NCBI GenBank assembly: GCA_004369045.1
Contig: ML213512.1
Span: forward strand, 522,929-586,928
Length of the DNA stretch: 64,000 nt
Direction of reading: 5' to 3'
Origin: Heliocybe sulcata
Taxonomy: Eukaryota; Basidiomycota; Agaricomycetes; Gloeophyllales; Gloeophyllaceae
Shown here piece by piece: positions 8,878 to 18,099 of this stretch (positions are counted from its first letter, which is position 1; every line of letters begins with the position of its first letter). The position numbers were made by a program, and so were the translations under genes. Under the pieces are notes generated by a model. That model saw only the letters and a program-made list of their open reading frames with translations. It was not told the DNA's origin and did not search any database.

Positions 8878-11340
8878 CTAAAGATTCTCAATAATGATCC
8901 GCAAACTAGGTCGCTCCTGATCGGACTCACTGTTCTTGTTTCCCTTGCCTTGAGTCTTGAACCAGCTTTTCAGCGCCGCCCGGTCGAGGTTCGGAGACAT
9001 TGGGCTGCCTTTCTCCCGGTCATCTGGAGTTCTCGACTCATCGCCTTTACCGCTGCCCTTTCCCTTGCTTTGCCTTTCACCCCGCTCAAGCTCTTTCAGC
9101 CTTTCCGAGCGCTCCTTGTTCCAGGCCTTCAGCTCTCTTTTGGTAAGGCCGGCTGGTGGCTCCTCGGCGGCCATATCGTCACCTCCTGCGTCTTTCTCTC
9201 CTGCTGAGGACGAAACCTGCCCCTGCGCCATGTCAGGATTATCGCCGACGCTGCCTGCATTACCTCCACCCTTGTCCTGCAGCCTCTGCTCCCTCTCCTT
9301 CTTCCAGGCCTTCAATTGCTTCTTGCTCAGTCCAGACGGTGGCTCGGCATCTTCCTCTGTATTTAGGACCGTCTTCGCTTCTATGTCGGTCTCCTTCTGG
9401 GCTGCTCTTCGCTTTTTCCATTGCTTGAGCTGTTTCTTGGTGAGGCCAGGAGGGGGACTGTCGCCATCGTCGCCAGCCTCTTCTTCTGCTTCATCGGCCT
9501 CCGTTTCTTTAACCTCTTCAATGCCAGCTTCGTCGTTGTCACTGTCCTGCCCCTCGCTACCGTCTGTTCCCACTGCATCGACTGGCTCGTCATCGTCATC
9601 CTTCGTTCCACCGGCAGGTGCATCCGATGGCGAGGTCTGACTTTCACCGGCGGAGGTCTCCTCCGCCACATTCTCTTCCGCGGTCCCCGGCGCATCTGCA
9701 GTACCGACAGGGGCCTCCTGAGCATCTGAAGCATGGCCGTCATTGCTCAATGGCTCTGTGTCGGGTGAACTGGGCTTTGCTATTGCTTCGACGGGATCGC
9801 TGGCGGTGGGGCAGGCTTCTTCTTCCTCGTCGTCCTCGGTCTGCAAGACTTGCCCCTCCTGCTCTATGGAATCGGCGACGACATCCTTTACATCACGCTC
9901 GGCATCTCCATGGCCCCCATCAGGACTTTCTGGAGCCGGAGATATCGCTACCGCAGGAGTCTCGGCGCTGCCGGACTCAGCTTCGATCGGGGTCTGAAGG
10001 TCGAGAAGGTTAGAGCTCTCCGCATCTGGGACGCCATCGGTATCAGGAGCAGTGACACCTGCGCGCGCTGGAGAAGCCGCCTCGAGCGTAGGTCCCTCTG
10101 TTCTGTGGCTGCCATCGTCAAACGAGGCCGGAACGGCATCATGCTGGGCGGGTTCGGTCTCCTCAGTGCTCTTGCCCTCGGCGACGTGATCGTCGGACTG
10201 CTTCGCTAGTGGCTCGACGGAATCAGCGACGGCCTCCTTGGCATCGGGCTCAGCATCTTCATGGTCCGCGTGCGAACCCGCTGGCGATGCTGGCATCACT
10301 GCCACAGGAGTCTGAGCCTCGGCAAGGTCAGCTTCGCTCGGCGTTCGAACTTCGACATGATTAGAGCTCTCCGCCTCGTCGCCGCCTTGCGTGCTGTCTG
10401 CCTTCTCGCCTTGCACCGGAGTGGCCGTTTCTGCTTCTTGGGGCTCGTCTCCCAAGGCCCCCTCAGTCACAGATTCCCAGTCAGTGACTTCTGCGTCGGG
10501 ATCCGCTACAGTAAAGTCGCTGCCATGCCCATCTTCGTCAGCCTGAACCTGAGCCGTGGCCTCGTCATCTGTGGGCGCTTCCGTGCTGAGGACGGGAATT
10601 GCGCCCTCAGAATGGATTGCTGGTTCTGCGTCGACAGGCGACTCTCCTGCGGTACCATTGTCACTGGGGACCAAGACAGGCTCCTCTGAGCCACCTGACT
10701 CAGCGCCATCGGCATCTGCTTCCTCGACGTCTCCTGCAGTCGGCTCGAGCCCCCATTCCTCGCCAGCCGGATCGGAAAATGGTGAAATGGGACCGTTGCG
10801 GGGACTCGGAGAAGTTGGATTGGCGTCTTCCGACTGTACCACTGCCGCAGCGGTAGGCGTTGCCGGAGCAGACGAAACAGTGTCAACTGGTGCCTCCTGA
10901 GCTTGTTCGGCCTGGTCTTTGCCGTTGTCCTCAATCGACGCGTCTGCCTCTTGGCTTTCACCGGGCGCCTCACAGCTCTCCGATATTTCTCCCGATGCTG
11001 CCTCCGCTGTAGCGCCGCCATCATCAAGAGCGAACTCCTCGCCGCTCTGCTCCTCATTTTCCGAGACGCCGCTCGCGGCTTCCTCTTCTTCAGACCCGGC
11101 CTTGCCGAGGGTATCCTCGTCCAGGGAGTCCGAGTCAGAAATTTCCTGAGCGCCAGCGCTTTGTTGATCATTGTTCTTTACGGGAGTTGTACTTGCAACA
11201 CCGGTTTCAGTCAGATCTGAGCCAGCAGTCGACGATTCTGTATGTTCTAACGTCACATTGGTATGGTCGCCAGTTACAACATGACTAGGGAAATAAGTAC
11301 CATGTCCGTATTGCGCGTCTCCCTTAAAGTCCAAATGCAT
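8878..11340 (-). CDS. 820-residue acidic low-complexity protein with LTKKQLKxWKK repeats
   Basis: One uninterrupted exon encodes 820 residues. Residues 50-620 are very rich in Glu, Asp, Ala, Ser and Pro and probably disordered. Within them a block of about 55 residues starting (D/E)AESSN is present twice (DNA about 10203-10382 and 9862-10027). The C-terminal quarter holds three copies of a basic motif, GLTKKQLKQWKK, GLSKKQLKAWKK and GLTKRELKAWNK, near residues 635, 670 and 730. A fourth degenerate copy, AALKSWFK, is near 790. I do not recognise the family. The alternation of an acidic disordered body with short basic helices suggests a scaffold or nucleic-acid-binding role, as inference. An upstream exon cannot be excluded, but the BTB gene ends only 107 bp away. 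Confidence 0.75.
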   Translation of the reverse strand: MHLDFKGDAQYGHGTYFPSHVVTGDHTNVTLEHTESSTAGSDLTETGVASTTPVKNNDQQSAGAQEISDSDSLDEDTLGKAGSEEEEAASGVSENEEQSGEEFALDDGGATAEAASGEISESCEAPGESQEADASIEDNGKDQAEQAQEAPVDTVSSAPATPTAAAVVQSEDANPTSPSPRNGPISPFSDPAGEEWGLEPTAGDVEEADADGAESGGSEEPVLVPSDNGTAGESPVDAEPAIHSEGAIPVLSTEAPTDDEATAQVQADEDGHGSDFTVADPDAEVTDWESVTEGALGDEPQEAETATPVQGEKADSTQGGDEAESSNHVEVRTPSEADLAEAQTPVAVMPASPAGSHADHEDAEPDAKEAVADSVEPLAKQSDDHVAEGKSTEETEPAQHDAVPASFDDGSHRTEGPTLEAASPARAGVTAPDTDGVPDAESSNLLDLQTPIEAESGSAETPAVAISPAPESPDGGHGDAERDVKDVVADSIEQEGQVLQTEDDEEEEACPTASDPVEAIAKPSSPDTEPLSNDGHASDAQEAPVGTADAPGTAEENVAEETSAGESQTSPSDAPAGGTKDDDDEPVDAVGTDGSEGQDSDNDEAGIEEVKETEADEAEEEAGDDGDSPPPGLTKKQLKQWKKRRAAQKETDIEAKTVLNTEEDAEPPSGLSKKQLKAWKKEREQRLQDKGGGNAGSVGDNPDMAQGQVSSSAGEKDAGGDDMAAEEPPAGLTKRELKAWNKERSERLKELERGERQSKGKGSGKGDESRTPDDREKGSPMSPNLDRAALKSWFKTQGKGNKNSESDQERPSLRIIIENL

Positions 11341-11447
11341 GACCGTGCTCCTTTCTCCGCTCGCGGGAGAGAGAAGACTATCTGCTACCCCATGCAGAAA
11401 AGCCCCCGCCTCTACCCCTACCTTCCAACCTTGCGTCAGTCATCACC

Positions 11448-12464
11448 TTAACTCCAAGAAGAAAATGCGAATCCACCTGCTGGGGGAGACTTGGGGTTAG
11501 CCGACGGCGAGAACCCAAATCCGTTCGATATGCTTGAGTTCGGGTTGGACGCGGCGGGAGATGTCCCTTGCCCTTGGGGTGATTTCGCCGAGTCGAGTAC
11601 CTTGCCGTTAGTCGGCGTTGCGCCATTAGAGTCTGCGTTGACAGCGGATGTGTCAACGCGAACGCTGGGCGGCGACATGGGCCTGAAAGGAACGTCCTTC
11701 AAGCTGAAGACATCCTTGAGGAGTCCCTCAACCTCTGACTCTTCGATCGTGACCGGCGACGAAGCGCGCACGCCCTTGTCACTACGGGCAAGCTCGCGGG
11801 CGCGGGCCAGCAACAGGCAGGTCTCGAGACCGAGATCGAGACCCTCGGCCATCGAGATGGGCTCGGCACGTTTGGTGAGCACTGAGTAGGACTGCAGCAG
11901 CAGACCGCGGTCGACGTCGTACTTCTGGTAGAGGGCGATCTTGGGCACAGGTGCAATGTACTGCTTTTCGAGCTCTCGTACGGCAAGCTTCTTCACTTCG
12001 GTGAAACGCCAGAGGTAGGACAGCTTAAGGATCGACGTCCACTCTTCGATAGAGGCATTGTATAGCGAGTAGAGACTAGAAAGGCAGTCAGTATATCGAT
12101 ATCACCCATTTATCAAACCTAGCGTACGGGTTGTAGAAAACCCAGAGGAACCGCGAGAAGTCGGTGGTCGTAGCGTCGTCAATGGGGAAGGGGTTGGTAT
12201 CCGAGGTACCCCGTGGCGACTGACCGGGCGCTGTGGCTAAAGCCAACTTCTCCCGGAAGACGGGCGACTCCCGCTCGAAGAAATATCTATGAACTCGGAA
12301 GAGATGGTTCTCAACCTATCCGCCAGAGCGATCAGCCAGTCGATCCAGTTAATGGAGAGACAGGTACGCACCAAGAAGATGATATCCCCGGTCATGATGT
12401 AGTACGATTCATGTCGTTTAATCTTCTCGGCCACTGTGACTGAGTCGCCAAAGCGTGTCGCCAT
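11448..12464 (-). CDS. BTB/POZ domain protein
   Basis: Exons 12372-12464, 12119-12315 and 11448-12075 give 305 residues. The BTB core is recognisable as ENHLFRVHRYFFERESPVFRE followed by a loop rich in Thr/Asp and SRFLWVFYNP. After it comes a helical region (EEWTSILKLSYLWRF, VKKLAVREL) typical of the large basidiomycete BTB family. The C-terminal 80 residues are Ser/Pro/Asn-rich and look disordered. BTB proteins dimerise and often act as Cullin-3 adaptors, and the fungal expansion is mostly uncharacterised. An in-frame ATG at 12572 would add 36 residues; I prefer 12464 because the added part is not conserved-looking. Confidence 0.85.
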
Positions 12465-13244
12465 CGCGGTCTCAGCTGCTTGAGCGAGGGAGGGTAGTTC
12501 TGCTGGTGGTGGTACTGCGCCAAAGAGATAGACAGCGAGCTGTCCTTCGTCGAGAGCTAATATGAATCGCACGTGCGGGCCTCATGTTATACAGACTCTC
12601 ATGAGTTTTCGTAACGTATTGACGTACATGGGCCGGGATTCACGGAGACGTAAGATACGCCAACGAAACGTCTTGAGTATGTCAGGATGCCCATGCTGAG
12701 AGCAGGATGAAGGAATGGATTCGTTCTGAGGCATTGTTCCAATGCATTGTGATGAACAGTGGCGGAAGAGGGTTAAGCGATAGAGCTGGACCTGTTCATG
12801 GACCGCCACATTGCAGCCACATTGCAGTCACACTGTCACATTTGCAGCCACATCAGGTAGCTCCCTTGTTCCGACAATTAATTGCAAGGTTGTCCCAGTG
12901 CGTCGCGCAGTCACCCACGAAGGTAGCATTACTCGCTGAACCATCGTCAAATTTGAGCAGACACGCGTCCTGGGCGAGTGAGCATCCTTTACGGTTTGGT
13001 TTGGTCTTGTCCGGATCCCTCGAACCTTGTCCGACTCGGCTTCAACGCTGACCTGCAACTTGCCACAAGGTTTGTGTCTTCGTGTCTTCGTATAGGACTG
13101 CCCCATCCATAATGAGGTCAAAAGCTAAGTATCACGCAGCATTTGACTCGAGCAGAGATTTGAGGTCGCCTTGCAGCCCGGTCAGTACCGACTTAAGTCG
13201 AGTCACTGTCGACTCCTGGCCAGTTCGTCGCCTCGGCACCGTGC
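12465..13244. other. divergent intergenic region, BTB / PARG
   Basis: About 780 bp between divergent starts. Only short overlapping open frames without domain character are seen. It should hold both promoters. No TATA-like element is placed with confidence. Confidence 0.5.
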
Positions 13245-14222
13245 ATGCTTAGAAGGCCCATCTGTAGAATACTCCTTGGATCTATTTCATACACCATGAC
13301 ATCGCCAAGTTCCACCCATAATAATAACGACAGGCGCACAAGACTTCGGAAGATTGCCGGAGAGACACTAAACGTTATCGAGGAAGGACATTATTCTCTA
13401 CCAAATGGCAAGGCCCACGGGATTCGTAGACGCGATCAATTCTCCACCCATAACACGCGTTATTACCCTCCAGAATCCACGCTATCCGCATGGGCGACCT
13501 CCCCGCGCCTCATGGATCCAGGCAGTCGCAAGACCGCAACATCTATCCTAGAGATATCCACTCTTGAAGGAGCGCGGCTCCTCTGTAATCAGAAACGCGC
13601 CCTGTCTGACGGCAGGATCGGCGTGCTCAATTTCGCATCGGCGAAGAAACCAGGAGGCGGATTTCTGACGGGAGCGCAAGCTCAAGAAGAGTCCATTGCA
13701 CGTTCCTCCACGCTGTACCCAACGCTCATGACGGAAACCGCCCAACAATTCTATACCCTCCACCACAAAGAGGGCAAAGGCGGTTACTACTCACACGCCA
13801 TGATCTACTCACCAGGCATCGTCTTGTTCCGAGACGACGCTGGAGGCTGGCTCGATCCCGTCGAGGTGGATGTCGTCACGAGTGCTGCGGTGAACGCAGG
13901 CGTGGCACGTCAGACGCTGTGGGGCCGCACAGCAGGCAAGGCCGAGGAAGTCAAGATCGAGAAGGCTATGCGGGAACGCATGGCCCGGATCTTGTTCTTG
14001 TTCGAGCAGCAGGGTGTGTCGGAGCTGGTCCTGGGCAGCTTTGGCACCGGCGTGTTCAAGAACGACGTGGGTATGGTGGCAAGGATATGGGCGGAGCTGT
14101 TGTGCGGACAGCAAAGCAGATTCAAGGACGTCTTTGATCGTGTGCTGTTTGCCATCATTGGCAAGGCTACATTTGACGAGTTCAAGGACATGTTCGAGGC
14201 TGCTGTGGCGAGCACTTCGTGA
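13245..14222 (+). CDS. PARG-like macrodomain protein (TIGR02452 / DUF2263 family)
   Basis: A single exon encodes 325 residues, or 308 if translation starts at the second ATG (13296). An N-terminal PARG_cat_N-like region (RRTRLRKIAGETLNVIEEGHY) precedes a macrodomain. The poly(ADP-ribose) glycohydrolase signature GGG-x7-QEE is intact (GGGFLTGAQAQEES), preceded by NFASAKKP and followed by ARSSTLYPTL. The later macrodomain loop VLGSFGTGVFKND is also present. Known relatives cleave poly(ADP-ribose) between ribose units, so a role in reversing ADP-ribosylation is expected. The gene has no introns although its neighbours have two to six. The patchy bacterial and fungal distribution of the family makes past horizontal transfer possible. 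Confidence 0.88.
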   Translation: MLRRPICRILLGSISYTMTSPSSTHNNNDRRTRLRKIAGETLNVIEEGHYSLPNGKAHGIRRRDQFSTHNTRYYPPESTLSAWATSPRLMDPGSRKTATSILEISTLEGARLLCNQKRALSDGRIGVLNFASAKKPGGGFLTGAQAQEESIARSSTLYPTLMTETAQQFYTLHHKEGKGGYYSHAMIYSPGIVLFRDDAGGWLDPVEVDVVTSAAVNAGVARQTLWGRTAGKAEEVKIEKAMRERMARILFLFEQQGVSELVLGSFGTGVFKNDVGMVARIWAELLCGQQSRFKDVFDRVLFAIIGKATFDEFKDMFEAAVASTS

Positions 14223-14722
14223 CAGTGGAATGGAGAAGTGATGACTTACGTCTCAATTGTACCATATCACAGTCCACGCGCTCGTCTGTAGACGTAACGG
14301 CTGCTCAGATGCTTGTGTGGACTTTCTTAGTACGGATGAAGACCGCTTCTACACGGTCTCCCAGCGTTGCTCGTGCTGTAATAGCAGTCGACCTTCCATG
14401 GCACCATTCGTGCGTGGGTCAGGGGATCTTGCTGAGGCAATCGAGAAGAGCAGCACACCATGAGTCGCCAGACCTGGGGATATAGCATTTGACGCAAATG
14501 TATTCGTCTGTGTCGACCTTCAGACGGCTGAATTCCGGTAAAATTTGGCCCTCAGCCCATGAAATACATTTCAGTGACTCAGTGAACAGCTCTGTGCTGG
14601 AGATTGGTGATCAGGCCATGCCGCTGTAGAAAGCCAAAACAACCAACCGTCTGACACATGCCAATACCAGACAGAACGCCAACGAAATCCGTCCTTGCTC
14701 AGTATGTCAGCCAAAGCCGCAT
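14223..14722. other. convergent intergenic region
   Basis: About 500 bp between the PARG stop and the stop of the minus-strand two-TM gene. No supported gene, repeat or RNA is seen. Confidence 0.5.
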
Positions 14723-15479
14723 CTAGGACCCTAATATAGGGCCACTCTTCCAACCACCCAGAGTCAGAGACTTCTTCCCCGAAAACGCCTCCCAAAGCGC
14801 ATCGTTAGCCTCTTCCAACGGCATCTCCTTCCCTCGAATTTTCGCGCCCTTCATCTCCATCCAGAACTCCGAATCCCTCCCGCGCACGCGTAAAATCACT
14901 TCAGACAAATCCCTCCCAGGTGACAGCGTGCAGTCAGCTAAGGTCATCCTTAAGCATGACGTTGAGCTTTGCACGGGCGTCTGTATGAGGACCTGCGAGT
15001 TCTTTGGTGTTCCCGATGCTGTTGAACGTGAAGACCTTTTTGCTGGGACAATGTACAGCTTGCGGATCGCCTTCCCTCGTAAACGGACGAGCGCAATAGC
15101 CAATCCGACACCCAGAGCAAATTGGCCGACTCCTACGCCGAAGCGCTGCCATGCCGGTCTGAGCACATAATTCTTCCGTTTCACGTCCGACGAAGAGTCG
15201 TCTGAATCTTCCAGTCGCGTCCAATGGTTCCAGGTCATCTCACCCATCGACGAACTTCCTTACAGTCGATTCGCGTGAATAGCGAGCATGAAGGATGCGC
15301 GATAGTACATACACTAGGAAAAGGTCCATCCCTATAAGAGCCCATGTCCATCTCGCCCACCAGACTGGCTTGCCCTCGTAGACAATGTGGTTCTTCCAGG
15401 CTGCATCTAGCAGCACAGTATTGCGAGGACCAAACAGTAAGTGACGAGGCAAACTACGGATGGCGGCCCAGGTGGTCAT
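14723..15479 (-). CDS. two-TM, putative mitochondrial protein (TMEM223-like)
   Basis: Two exons, 15313-15479 and 14723-15254, joined across a 58 bp intron that begins GTATGT and ends GGAAG, give 232 residues. The raw frame hits a stop at about 15242, and this intron restores one continuous reading. The N-terminus is basic and lacks acids (MTTWAAIRSLPRHLL), like a mitochondrial presequence. Two hydrophobic segments follow (around WWARWTWALIGMDLFLV and FALGVGLAIALV) and the C-terminal half is soluble. The two-helix layout with a C-terminal domain resembles TMEM223, a mitochondrial assembly factor family, but I assign this only tentatively. An upstream in-frame ATG at 15560 is possible. Confidence 0.6.
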
Positions 15480-15627
15480 TGAGAGAAGAAAGGGCGTTCT
15501 GACAGCTGTGGCGCGAGCGCGACGCGACTGCCAAATTTCAAGATCAAGACATAGGTGCAAAGTAAATGCCTTGACCGTCCGTATTTACGAGAACAAATGT
15601 TCTAGAATCATGGTATTTGCCTAACAA

Positions 15628-16620
15628 CTAATAACCAGCTGCACCAGGAGCAGCGTCACCTTCCCTCTTCAGTCTCAGCAGCACCTCCTTGAAGCGCGTC
15701 AGAACCGTCGTTCCGGGACCGGTCCTGGCGAGCGTCTTGCTCTGCGAGTTTTGGAGTTCAATCAGGTCAGAGATGCGTGACCAGGTGGTGCCGGACGAGA
15801 GAGACTCTTGCAGCGAGTCCAGGAACTCCGCCTCGTGTTCCCTGTCAAGGATGTTCGTAAAGGAGTCTGGCCTGAGGAGAAAAGAACTTACTTGTTCTCC
15901 CGGATCTGCCTCTCCTTCTTCTGGTTGTAGTCCTCGTAGAACTGGTCGATTGACTTCTCGGCTTTTGCGATGGTTTCCTCGCGCTTCTCCTTTGCCGCCT
16001 CGTCGCGAGCCTTAATATCCTCCGCCTGCCGTTCTCGCCATTGCCTAGACAGATTCGTTACTGTACTCAGATACAATACGCTATGTTGACCTACTTGATG
16101 ACCTCGGGTTCATCCTCTTGCAGTTGGGAGTTCAAAATAGGAGTAGAGGTGTACGGAGATGGCTGCGGTCGCGGTGCGAATGTGGGTAATGCACCGAAAG
16201 ACGGCTGCTGCTGGGCGGGAGGTGGAGATAGCGTTTGCTAGACGAACGTATCATGGCATTAATAACGTCAATAAGCCCCATGAATTCTATAGTACCCTGT
16301 CCAAACATGCTCACCTCGGGAGGCTCGATATCCGGGAACTGGTCCTCGAACTTCTCAATCTCGTCATCCCCAGTAACCTTCACCTCTCTCGGCGGAGGCG
16401 CATCGAAGTCGTCAAACGCAAAACCAGTGCTCTCGCCTATCAGAGCGGAAGGGGTCGTCGTAGGCAAGGGTATATCACCCTCGCCGTCGAGCGAGATGTC
16501 GGGAAACGCAGAAGCCGCGCGGTCGACGTCGATATCGCCGTCGCCAAAGTTCGCGCCGCCCCCAGCGACGCTGAATTCGTCGCCCAAGAGTTCACTCTCG
16601 CGAGCCAGGAAGTCGGTCAT
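15628..16620 (-). CDS. CLC1: clathrin light chain
   Basis: Exons 16315-16620, 16095-16210, 15892-16044 and 15628-15841 give 262 residues. The N-terminal part is acidic and Gly/Asp-rich. The middle has a long charged helix (ERQAEDIKARDEAAKEKREE, then SIDQFYEDYNQKKERQIRENK) that packs on the clathrin heavy chain. The C-terminal segment (SLQESLSSGTTWSRISDLIEL) matches the conserved fungal light-chain end. It works in coat assembly at the trans-Golgi and plasma membrane. It is divergent from GEP4 with 136 bp between ATGs. Confidence 0.92.
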
Positions 16621-16756
16621 GGTGGTCGCCCTACAGCCTGCGTATCCTAGACCGCGTCACAGTACCATAGATGCACCGTGGGAATATAATGATCCCCTTT
16701 CCTGAGAGTATGTCGAGATGAATTCAATCCAGGCTTGCACTGTGACCGCGACCTGT
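16621..16756. promoter_or_regulatory. 136-bp bidirectional promoter, CLC1 / GEP4
   Basis: Divergent start codons at 16620 and 16757 leave 136 bp for both promoters and 5' UTRs. I see no TATA box. Confidence 0.6.
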
Positions 16757-17817
16757 ATGCCGCTGAATATTCCTGGGCTGCTGGTTCCGTTTCAACTTTT
16801 GCTCAGACCTCGGCTTGTTCTTCCTGCGATATCCGTAAAGGGTGAAGCCCCAGTCTACCTTGTAAAATCTGTCAGCTAAGGCCAGATTTATAGAAAGACA
16901 TCCGCCGACTTGATTTCCAAGCCCTACGGGATGCTGGGTACCGCGGTGCGGTATTTGACAAGGATAACTGTCTAGTAAGTCTAACAACGTCTGTATGCAC
17001 TGTCCTTACTGACGCTGATCTCGTTTTATTCGTAGACGATACCCCACGAGGACCGGCTCGTGCCAGAACTGCAGGTATGCAGCGTACGCAATCCAATGGT
17101 TGTGGAACATGACCGAAAATTCCTGTAGGAAGCATGGAAAGAATGCCGAAGTACCTTCGGCCATGACAACGTTCTCATAGTCAGCAACTCAGCCGGTACG
17201 CGTCAAGATGCAGGTGCTATCCAGGTCCGTGGCATCGCCCGCATCCACCGTTCACCTCCCATGACTTCTCGCATCCAACATAGGCCGAGTCAGTTTCCTA
17301 CCACCTCTCCGCCCCAGTCCTCCGCCACAACAACCTCAAACCAGGCTACCCTTGCATCTCCTCCATTCGCACTTACTTCTCCTCCCTCCCACGCCCCGTA
17401 AAGAACTCCGAGCTCATCGTCGTCGGAGACCGCGTCTTCACGGACATCGTGATGGCGAACCGCATGAATCCGAAATACCGACTCTTCCCACCCCAGGCTA
17501 GAGCTGATGTGAAGGACGCAGGCCCAGAGGGCCCACTGGCGATATGGACTACCGGCGTCTGGAAGAAGGAGAGCATGTTTATGCGGTGGTTCGAGAAGCA
17601 GCTCGTCGCAACCATTCAGAAGTGGATTGTGAAGGGACCAGAGGCCGAGAGGGAGGGTTGGATGGAGCGGTTTGTGAAGCCAGAGCCAGTGGTCAAAATC
17701 GCTCAAGAGAAGACGGGTTTGCACTATTGGGTGACGAGGAGGTTGAACCCGTTCGCGAAGGCGGAGCCTGCCCCAAGGAAGAGAGGTCGGTGGAGGAGGA
17801 TAGGTGTCGCTTCTTGA
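16757..17817 (+). CDS. GEP4: mitochondrial phosphatidylglycerophosphate phosphatase
   Basis: Five exons (16757-16841, 16898-16974, 17036-17074, 17129-17224, 17284-17817) give 276 residues. The N-terminus MPLNIPGLLVPFQLLLRPRL is typical of the family. The HAD motif I is FDKDNCL (nucleophile Asp in DKDN), motif II lies in VLIVSNSAG and the later acidic motif is GDRVFTDIVMAN. GEP4 dephosphorylates phosphatidylglycerophosphate to phosphatidylglycerol at the matrix side of the inner membrane, a step of cardiolipin synthesis. The length matches fungal orthologues apart from a slightly longer basic C-terminus (RKRGRWRR). Confidence 0.9.
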
Positions 17818-18049
17818 TCTATGTGGTGCGAATATATGATGACTCCCTGCTTACCCTGCTTGTTTGAAACCGGCATTCGGCTCGTCTGCAGCAACACGTG
17901 CTCATGTTGTGGAACAAACCCATGGCTGCTGGCCATGTATTGCGAATCCGGAATAAATACAAGAGTAGCGGCCCCTTCCGCCACATGGACGACAGATTAT
18001 GCGCACAATAGATATGCAAGGCCCACTACGGGCAAAGATCTGCCAAATC

Positions 18050-18070
18050 AAAAAAAAAAAAAAAAAAAAA
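18050..18070 (+). repeat. 21-base A tract between convergent genes
   Basis: A pure run of 21 A residues sits between the GEP4 stop (17817) and the stop of the minus-strand lipase (18100-18102). It is 30 bases past the lipase stop and reads as a T tract on the lipase coding strand, so it could act in 3' end formation or be a simple slippage tract. Confidence 0.9.
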
Positions 18071-18099
18071 CCCTATAGTCTCCATGACCCAAAACAGCA

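Noticed and set aside
10506-11171. 221-residue Arg-rich frame overlapping the acidic protein
   Set aside because: It lies in another frame of the same strand of the 820-residue gene and its Arg richness mirrors the Glu/Ala codon pattern.
7361-14222. Secondary-metabolite cluster around the 2OG dioxygenase
   Set aside because: Neighbours are F-box, LSM4, BTB, an acidic repeat protein and PARG; no synthase, transporter or regulator pattern is present.
14933-15224. Second open frame within the two-TM gene
   Set aside because: It is a shadow in another frame of the exon at 14723-15254, which has the domain character and splice support.
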